Below, piece by piece: positions 6,668 to 10,699 of a stretch of DNA of 10,699 nucleotides; within the stretch, counting starts at the first letter, position 1, and each line of letters starts with the position of its first letter. The notes under the pieces were generated by a model. That model saw nothing but the letters and a program-made list of their open reading frames with translations, had not been told where the DNA came from and did not search any database. The position numbers and the translations under genes are program-made. The stretch comes from Actinomycetes bacterium (GTDB lineage: Bacteria > Actinomycetota > Acidimicrobiia > Acidimicrobiales > RAAP-2), in assembly GCA_021850345.1 (NCBI GenBank), contig JAJZMN010000097.1, positions 1-10,699 of the forward strand, written 5' to 3'.

Positions 6668-7212
6668 CGTTGGGCGCTCCCGTCCGCCGGTGCGGCGCCG
6701 TCCGCGGCGACCGCCTCGGCCCCGGCCTGTCCGAGCTCGTCGGCCCCCCCGGCAACCGGGGACGCGGCCTCCGACTCCGCGCCGTCGGCGGCCGGCGACC
6801 CGGCGCCACGCTCCTCACGTCCACGCTCCTCGCGTCCGCGCTCTCCCCGGTCGCCGCGATCTCCCCGGTCGCCGCGCTCGCCGCGCTCGCCGCGCTCGCC
6901 GCGCTCGCCCCGGCCGCCGCGCGCACCCGGGCGCTCCGTCACCGTCCGCTGCGTATACGGGAGCAGCACGAGCTCCCGGGCGTTCTTGATGGCTTCGGCG
7001 ATGTCGCGCTGGTGCTGGGCGCAATTGCCCGTCACCCGGCGGGAGCGGATCTTGCCGCGGTCGCTCATGAACTTCCTGAGCAGCGGGACGTCCTTGTAGT
7101 CGACCCACTCGACGCCGTCGCGGCACAGCGCGCACGGCTTCTTCTTGATCCTGCGGTTGAGATCCTTCGGAGCGCGGCGCGCGCTGCCGCCGCGGTAGTT
7201 GCTGCGTGCCAT
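6664..7212 (-). CDS. rpsR: 30S ribosomal protein bS18, zinc type, with long tail
   Basis: A 182-residue protein, about twice the usual length. Residues 15-90 are the standard bS18 core ([54 protein letters not shown]) that binds 16S rRNA and bS6 on the platform of the small subunit. Cys27, Cys30, Cys64 and His67 make this the zinc-binding (C+) form; bacteria with this form sometimes hold a zinc-free paralogue elsewhere. Residues 95-182 are an extension: first a Gly-Glu-Arg/Gly-Asp-Arg repeat (97-136), then an acidic Ala/Gly/Asp/Glu stretch. The DNA behind the repeats is itself repetitive. Start: the ATG at 7212 overlaps the ssb TGA by one base (TGATG). A longer upstream frame to 7344 overlaps ssb and is not used. 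Confidence 0.96.
   Translation of the reverse strand: MARSNYRGGSARRAPKDLNRRIKKKPCALCRDGVEWVDYKDVPLLRKFMSDRGKIRSRRVTGNCAQHQRDIAEAIKNARELVLLPYTQRTVTERPGARGGRGERGERGERGERGDRGDRGDRGERGREERGREERGAGSPAADGAESEAASPVAGGADELGQAGAEAVAADGAAPADGSAQR
6842..6906 (-). repeat. Tandem repeats encoding the RG-rich tail of bS18
   Basis: On the plus strand GCCGCGCTC occurs four times in perfect tandem at 6871-6906, each unit encoding one Glu-Arg-Gly triplet on the minus strand. Next to it a 17-bp unit is repeated at 6842-6858 and 6860-6876 (18-bp period) and encodes the Gly-Asp-Arg part. The 9-bp unit preserves frame, so copy-number changes would lengthen or shorten the tail without a frameshift. Confidence 0.85.
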
Positions 7213-7670
7213 CAGAAGGGCTCCTCGTCGTAGCCGTACCCGGCCGTCTCTTCTTGTCGCGGGGCGGGCGCCGGCCGTCCCCCGCCGCGGGGCCCGTCGG
7301 ACGGCCCGCGGCGCTCGTTCTTCGTCACCTGGGCGGTGGCCCATCGCAGGGACGGGCCGACCTCGTCGGCGACCACCTCCACCTTCGACCGGCGGTCGCC
7401 CTCGGCGGTCTCCCAGCTGCGCTGCTCGAGGCGGCCGCAGACCACCACGCGCGCGCCGCGGGTGAGGCTCTCGCTCACGTTCTCGGCCATCTCACGCCAG
7501 CACACGATGTCGAAGAAGCTGGTCTGCTCCTCCCACTCCTGCGTCTGGCGGTTCTGCCAGCGCCGGTTCACCGCCAGCCCGAACGTCGCGGTGGGCTGGC
7601 CGGTGTTGGTGAAGCGCAACTCGGGGTCTCGCGTCACGTTGCCCACGAGGGTCACGCTGTTGTCCGGCAT
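7212..7670 (-). CDS. ssb: Single-stranded DNA-binding protein
   Basis: A 152-residue SSB that coats single-stranded DNA in replication, recombination and repair. The OB-fold spans about 3-110: [71 protein letters not shown] short Gly/Pro/Arg-rich linker follows, and the chain ends in the acidic tip DEEPF, which normally docks partner proteins. The start at 7670 is fixed by GAGGAGGAG just upstream; the frame open as far as 7919 overlaps rpsF in another frame and is a shadow. It lies 52 nt after rpsF, and its stop shares a base with the rpsR start, so the genes form one operon. Confidence 0.97.
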   Translation of the reverse strand: MPDNSVTLVGNVTRDPELRFTNTGQPTATFGLAVNRRWQNRQTQEWEEQTSFFDIVCWREMAENVSESLTRGARVVVCGRLEQRSWETAEGDRRSKVEVVADEVGPSLRWATAQVTKNERRGPSDGPRGGGRPAPAPRQEETAGYGYDEEPF

Positions 7671-7722
7671 GGTCTCTCCTCCTCGTAACTCTCCGTCGCC
7701 GCCGTTGTGCGAGCGTCGAGGG

Positions 7723-8259
7723 TCAGCCCGCCGCCGGAGCGGCCGCGTCGGCTGCGGCCTCCGACGAGGACCCCTCCTGGTCCGCCGGTGCGGCCGGGCC
7801 GCCCCGACCGCCGGCCCCCGCCAGCTCATCTTCGCCGCCCGATTCGCGCCCTGGTTCGGCACCGCGGCCGGCCTCGGCGCGCGGGCCGCGACCGCCCTGC
7901 CCGCGACCCGCCGGGCCACGGGGCCCGGGGCGGGTGTGGCCGGCTCCTCCGGACGCGAGTCGTGCGGCGACCTTGTCGGGGATGCGGATCACCTTGAAGC
8001 GCAGGACCTCGTCCGCAAGGGTCAGCAACCGGTCGATCTCGTCCACGGTGCGCGGCTCCCCGGAGAGCTCGACGAGGACGTAGTAGCCCTCTCGGCGGTG
8101 CTTCACCTCGTAGGCGAACGGCCGGCGTCCCCACCGGTCGACGTGGCCGGGCACGCCGTCGTTGGCGCGGATGGTCTCGAGGAGGCGGTCGACGACCGCC
8201 TGGATCGCCGGCGGCTCTGCGCCGACGTCGAAGATCACCATGACTTCGTACGGCCGCAT
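7723..8259 (-). CDS. rpsF: 30S ribosomal protein bS6 with long C-terminal tail
   Basis: A 178-residue protein whose first 97 or so residues are the usual bS6 ferredoxin-like domain: MRPYEVMVIFDVGAEP, WGRRPFAYEVKHRREGYYVLVELSG (43-67) and the strand VLRFKVIRIP. It pairs with bS18 on the small-subunit platform. Residues about 102-178 form an added low-complexity tail, Gly/Pro/Arg-rich at first, then acidic and Ala-rich, predicted to be disordered. It is the first gene of the rpsF-ssb-rpsR-rplI operon. A strong GGAGGTGA precedes the ATG, and two tandem hairpins stand directly before that Shine-Dalgarno. Tailed bS6 proteins are known, but the parallel tail on bS18 in the same operon is notable. 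Confidence 0.96.
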   Translation of the reverse strand: MRPYEVMVIFDVGAEPPAIQAVVDRLLETIRANDGVPGHVDRWGRRPFAYEVKHRREGYYVLVELSGEPRTVDEIDRLLTLADEVLRFKVIRIPDKVAARLASGGAGHTRPGPRGPAGRGQGGRGPRAEAGRGAEPGRESGGEDELAGAGGRGGPAAPADQEGSSSEAAADAAAPAAG

Positions 8260-8281
8260 CTGCGGCTCACCTCCCTCCGGA

Positions 8282-8319
8282 CCGGGTGCTGGTGCACCCG
8301 GGCCCCGGTGGTCCGGGGC
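8282..8319 (-). promoter_or_regulatory. Two tandem hairpins in the rpsF leader
   Basis: CCGGGTGC (8282-8289) pairs with GCACCCGG (8294-8301), and GCCCCGG (8302-8308) pairs with CCGGGGC (8313-8319). Both stems are perfect, directly adjacent, and closed by the same 4-nt loop (TGGT on plus, ACCA on the transcript). They end a few nt before the rpsF Shine-Dalgarno. In many bacteria the bS6:bS18 dimer binds its own mRNA leader, and this structure is a candidate for that role; it could also terminate panB transcripts. The rest of the 8260-8388 spacer includes TACGCT at 8380-8375, a possible operon -10 box. Confidence 0.5.
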
Positions 8320-8375
8320 AGGGCTCGTCTGTCTCGACCGCAGGCGACGGCGTCGCCGGCGCTGGGCCGGGAACA

Positions 8376-8394
8376 GCGTAGCCGACGGCTACGC
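8376..8394 (-). terminator. Hairpin across the panB stop codon
   Basis: GCGTAGCC (8376-8383) and GGCTACGC (8387-8394) form a perfect 8-bp stem with a 3-nt loop that includes the panB stop (8391-8389). There is no T-tract after it on the minus strand. Termination is plausible but not proven. Confidence 0.4.
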
Positions 8395-9273
8395 CTCGGC
8401 CGCGCCCAGGCTCCGGTCGAGCTCGTCGGAGCCGTGGTAGCTCTCGGCGTCGGCCGGGAACGCCCCCGAACGCACGTCCGACGCGAATGCCGCGACCGCC
8501 GCGGTGGCCGTCTCCGCCAGGTGCGCGTACTGGCGCACGAACTTCGGCACCGGGCCCGCCCCGAGACCGAGGAGGTCGTGGAAGACGAGGACCTGCCCGT
8601 CGCAGTGCGGCCCCGCACCGATGCCGATCGTCGGGATCGGGAGCTCTTCGGTGACGCGGGCCGCCACCACGTCGGGGACGCCCTCCAGCACCAGCGCGAA
8701 ACAGCCGGCGTCGGCGAGTGCGTGGGCGGCGTCGAGCAGCGCACGGGCACCGTCGGTGTCGCGGGCCTGGACCCGGTACCCGCCCATCGGCAGGACCGAC
8801 TGCGGCGTGAGGCCGAGGTGGCCCATGACCGGGATCTCGGCGCGCACCATCGCCTCGACGACCCGAACTCTCGCCAGGCCACCCTCGAGCTTCACGGCTC
8901 CCGCGCCGACGCGCACGAGGGACGCCGCGTTGGCCACCGCCCCGTCCACGGAGAGGTGGTAGCTCATCCAGGGCATGTCGCCGAGCACGAGCGCCGACGG
9001 GCGTGCCCGGGCGACCGCTGCCGTGTGGCGGACCATGTCGTCGATCGTGACGTGCAGGGTGTCGGGGTAGCCGAGGACGTTGTTGGCGACCGAATCGCCG
9101 ACGAGGATCACGTCGACGCCTCCCGCGTCGGCGATCCGGGCGCCCGGCTCGTCGTACGCGGTCAGCATCACCACGGGCTGGCCGCCCGCGCGGCGCTTGC
9201 GCGCCCTCAGCATCGGTACGGTGACCGGCCCTCTCGGCTGGCCCGGTCGGATGGCGGTAGGGCTGTCGAGCAC
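8389..9273 (-). CDS. panB: 3-methyl-2-oxobutanoate hydroxymethyltransferase (KPHMT)
   Basis: A 294-residue TIM-barrel enzyme that transfers a one-carbon unit from methylene-tetrahydrofolate to 2-oxoisovalerate, giving ketopantoate, the first committed step to pantothenate and coenzyme A. Family marks: MLTAYD (36-41), the substrate- and Mg-binding VGDS (58-61), LGDMPWMSY (97-105, Asp99), AVKLEGG (126-132, Lys128, Glu130), GHLGLTPQS (151-159) and LEGVP with the probable catalytic base Glu197, then IGIGAGPHCDGQVLV (216-230) and FHDLLGL. It is complete and of normal length plus a short N-terminal extension. The start is GTG at 9273, set by AAAGGAGG just upstream; an overlapping ATG two bases earlier is out of frame. 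It lies upstream of rpsF on the same strand. No other pantothenate gene is nearby. Confidence 0.96.
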   Translation of the reverse strand: MLDSPTAIRPGQPRGPVTVPMLRARKRRAGGQPVVMLTAYDEPGARIADAGGVDVILVGDSVANNVLGYPDTLHVTIDDMVRHTAAVARARPSALVLGDMPWMSYHLSVDGAVANAASLVRVGAGAVKLEGGLARVRVVEAMVRAEIPVMGHLGLTPQSVLPMGGYRVQARDTDGARALLDAAHALADAGCFALVLEGVPDVVAARVTEELPIPTIGIGAGPHCDGQVLVFHDLLGLGAGPVPKFVRQYAHLAETATAAVAAFASDVRSGAFPADAESYHGSDELDRSLGAAEA

Positions 9274-9391
9274 ATGCCCTCCTTTGGAACGGGAGTCTGG
9301 GATCTGGCTGGGGTGCTGCGTTGGCTCGGCCGGTGCCGCCCGTGTGCGGCCCTGCCGGCTCCGACCCTACCCCTGTACCCCCGTGCGGTGC

Positions 9392-9826
9392 CTACGCGCG
9401 ACCGTTCCCCCCCGCGTGGGCGGACCGCCCGCCGGCGGGGTACTTGCGCATCAGGTGGTGCCAGGCGCAGGCGGGGCACACTTCGACGTCGTAACAGAGC
9501 ACGGGTTGGCTCCGGCGCCTGAGCCGGTCCAGCTCCGTCGCTGTGCCGGGACACCTGCCGCCCGGCGGCAGACCTGCGCCGAAGACGTAGGTCACCTGCA
9601 CCGTGCGCTCGTCACCGCAGATCGGGCAGTCGTCGCCCAGCGGCCTGCCGACGTTGCGCGCGGCTCGCAGAAGCTCGGGGTGGGCGTCGCAGACGTCGTC
9701 TGGGACGACCTTGCCGCGGCGGACGTCCCGGACGACGGCGTCGCGCACGAGGCGGTACTCGACCCGAGCCTCGTGCGCCGGTTCCTCGACATGCCGGGGA
9801 GCGCCTGGGCCCGAGCGGAACGTCAC
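9392..9826 (-). CDS. DUF5318 zinc-ribbon protein
   Basis: A 144-residue protein resembling the actinobacterial DUF5318 family, of which mycobacterial Rv0049 is a member. The core runs from about residue 23 to 130: VEYRLVRDAVVRDVRRG, DVCDAHPELLRAARNVG, CPIC (67-70), VTYVFG (78-83), then VEVCPACAWHHLMRKY (115-129). CPIC and CPAC (117-120) can form a zinc ribbon. Its function is not known. It keeps the family's usual place between padR/ino1 and the rpsF operon. The GTG at 9826 has TAGCCT 6 nt upstream and no Shine-Dalgarno, suggesting a leaderless message. About 20 residues precede the conserved core. The spacer after it toward panB (9274-9391) holds no gene. Confidence 0.85.
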   Translation of the reverse strand: MTFRSGPGAPRHVEEPAHEARVEYRLVRDAVVRDVRRGKVVPDDVCDAHPELLRAARNVGRPLGDDCPICGDERTVQVTYVFGAGLPPGGRCPGTATELDRLRRRSQPVLCYDVEVCPACAWHHLMRKYPAGGRSAHAGGNGRA

Positions 9827-9832
9827 GCCGAG

Positions 9833-9838
9833 AGGCTA
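9833..9838 (-). promoter_or_regulatory. -10 box TAGCCT of DUF5318 gene
   Basis: On the minus strand TAGCCT lies 6 nt before the GTG at 9826, placing transcription initiation at or beside the start codon. No -35 is clear. Confidence 0.4.
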
Positions 9839-9893
9839 CCGCCGCGCCGGGGCCGCACGGCCGGACCCGGCCCCCGCATCGCGACGCGCGTCG

Positions 9894-9912
9894 CTATATC
9901 GGGCCGATATAG
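9894..9912. promoter_or_regulatory. PadR operator palindrome
   Basis: CTATATCG (9894-9901) and CGATATAG (9905-9912) are perfect inverted arms around GGC. The AT-rich arms resemble the ATAT-containing sites bound by PadR proteins. The right arm overlaps a TATAGT -10 box (9908-9913) that lies 10 nt before the padR ATG. Autorepression by PadR is inferred; effects on the divergent DUF5318 promoter, 56 bp away, are possible. Confidence 0.75.
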
Positions 9913-9923
9913 TTGGCAGCCGT

Positions 9924-10568
9924 ATGCTGGACCTTGCGATCCTCGGGCTCCTAGAGGAGCGTGGCGACCTCCACGGCTACGAGATCCGCCGGCAGCTGCG
10001 CGAGGGGCTCGGGCTGCTCGCCAACGTGTCGTTCGGCTCGCTGTACCCGGCGCTCGCACGTCTCGAGGCGGCGGGTGCCGTCGAAGCGATCGAAGCCCCC
10101 TCGGCGATCGAGCCGCCGTTCGAACCGGTGCCGCCTACGGGCTCGTTGAGCGGTGAGCTCGCCGTCCTGCGTGCCCGGCGCCGCACGGCCCGGCGGCCAC
10201 GGGGCCGGCGATCGCGCAAGGTGTACCGCATCACCGACAGCGGACGCGCCTTGTTCGGCGACCTGCTCGCCGGACCCGGCGCGGCCGACGATCCCCGCAG
10301 CTTCGGCCTCCAGCTCGCCTTCGCCCGCCACCTCCCGGCCCCGGCACGCCTCGCGCTCTTGGAGCGGCGCCGGACGCAGCTCGCAGAGCGTCTCGAAGAG
10401 GTCCGGGCCGCTGGCGGCGACCGCGCGCTCGACGTCTACGCGCGCTCGGTCGTCGAGCACACCGCCGACGCGTTGCAGAACGACATCCGCTGGCTCGACC
10501 GCCTCGTCGAAGCCGAGGAGCAGGCCACCGGCGCCACCGGTCATGCCGCCAAGCGGGCCGCCGGGTGA
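9924..10568 (+). CDS. PadR-family transcriptional regulator
   Basis: A 214-residue DNA-binding protein. The N-terminal winged helix is typical of PadR: MLDLAILGLLEERGDLHGYEIRRQL (1-25), VSFGSLYPALARLEAAGAVEA (35-55) and RKVYRITDSGRALF (98-111). The C-terminal half (about 125-200) is the helical dimerisation domain (PadR C-terminal / Vir_act_alpha type), ending RWLDRLVEAEEQ. The loop between recognition helix and wing (about 56-97) is unusually long, first acidic and Pro-rich, then strongly basic (RARRRTARRPRGRRSRK), compared with the mycobacterial orthologue next to ino1 (Rv0047c), where I recall it is much shorter. I chose ATG 9924 because homology begins exactly there and the palindrome and -10 box lie just upstream; a longer frame from 9603 crosses the DUF5318 gene. 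It precedes ino1 by 77 bp and may regulate it. Confidence 0.92.
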   Translation: MLDLAILGLLEERGDLHGYEIRRQLREGLGLLANVSFGSLYPALARLEAAGAVEAIEAPSAIEPPFEPVPPTGSLSGELAVLRARRRTARRPRGRRSRKVYRITDSGRALFGDLLAGPGAADDPRSFGLQLAFARHLPAPARLALLERRRTQLAERLEEVRAAGGDRALDVYARSVVEHTADALQNDIRWLDRLVEAEEQATGATGHAAKRAAG

Positions 10569-10645
10569 CCCGCCCCCACCATCCCACCCCCCTTGGACCG
10601 CATCCCACGCCCCGGAGGGACCCGAAAGAGACAAGGAGACGACCG

Positions 10646-10699
10646 ATGAGCAGCATCAGAGTCGCCATCGCCGGCGTGGGGAACTGCGCCAGCTCGCTC
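10646..10699 (+). CDS. ino1: Inositol-3-phosphate synthase, N-terminal fragment
   Basis: Only 18 codons are inside the window: MSSIRVAIAGVGNCASSL. The Rossmann NAD-binding motif GVGNCASSL is characteristic of actinobacterial myo-inositol-1-phosphate synthase, which converts glucose 6-phosphate to inositol 3-phosphate for phosphatidylinositol and, in many Actinobacteria, mycothiol. AAGGAG lies at 10633-10638, 7 nt before the ATG. Its place after padR matches the common actinobacterial gene order and supports the call. The 77-bp gap to padR shows no clear promoter, so the two may be cotranscribed. Confidence 0.9.
   Translation, partial: MSSIRVAIAGVGNCASSL

Noticed and set aside
6842..6906. CRISPR-like repeats
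   Set aside because: The units are 9 and 17 bp without unique spacers, and they encode the in-frame bS18 tail.
7336..9522. A 728-residue open frame on the plus strand
   Set aside because: It lies antisense to ssb, rpsF and panB, all with clear family motifs. It is Arg/His-rich without domains and is an artefact of high GC.

Overview
The window is GC-rich chromosomal DNA from an actinobacterium. The right two thirds carry a gene set that is syntenic across Actinobacteria: ino1, padR, DUF5318, then rpsF-ssb-rpsR-rplI-dnaB. The TANNNT -10 boxes placed 6-10 nt before start codons with no leader also fit that phylum. The lineage cannot be fixed from sequence alone. Class Acidimicrobiia or another deep-branching group is my guess, prompted by panB sitting where mycobacteria and streptomycetes usually have a penicillin-binding protein gene.

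Left part (1-4440), accessory. A truncated secreted beta-rich protein of lower GC content runs off the left edge on the minus strand. Divergent from it is an alpha/beta hydrolase of the KANL3/TEX30 type (718-1350). Next comes a divergent pair, an EamA-family exporter (minus strand, 2511-1552) and an XRE-cupin regulator (2589-3251). The pair shares a striking 27-bp palindrome that covers the regulator's -10 box. A DoxX-like membrane protein with a Lys/Ala tail (3310-3882) then converges on a PPOX/F420-type split-barrel flavoprotein (4440-3973).

Centre (4509-8259), core replication and ribosome operon on the minus strand, transcribed right to left: rpsF (bS6), ssb, rpsR (bS18), rplI (bL9), then a 263-bp gap and dnaB. 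ssb/rpsR and rpsR/rplI overlap by 1 and 4 nt, so translation is probably coupled. Both bS6 and bS18, which are direct partners on the 30S platform, carry long low-complexity C-terminal tails. The gap before dnaB has no gene but holds four evenly oriented DnaA-box-like 9-mers. Two tandem hairpins stand just before the rpsF Shine-Dalgarno and are candidates for an autoregulatory leader.

Right part (8389-10699). panB (pantothenate biosynthesis) and a DUF5318 zinc-ribbon protein lie on the minus strand. A PadR-family regulator with a perfect 8-bp-arm palindrome at its promoter lies on the plus strand. The first 18 codons of inositol-3-phosphate synthase (ino1) run off the right edge.

I see no mobile element, CRISPR array, tRNA, rRNA or defence system. 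The most notable signals are the paired bS6/bS18 tails, the DnaA-box cluster, the two palindromic operators and the recurrent leaderless promoter architecture. I found no clear novel multi-gene system.
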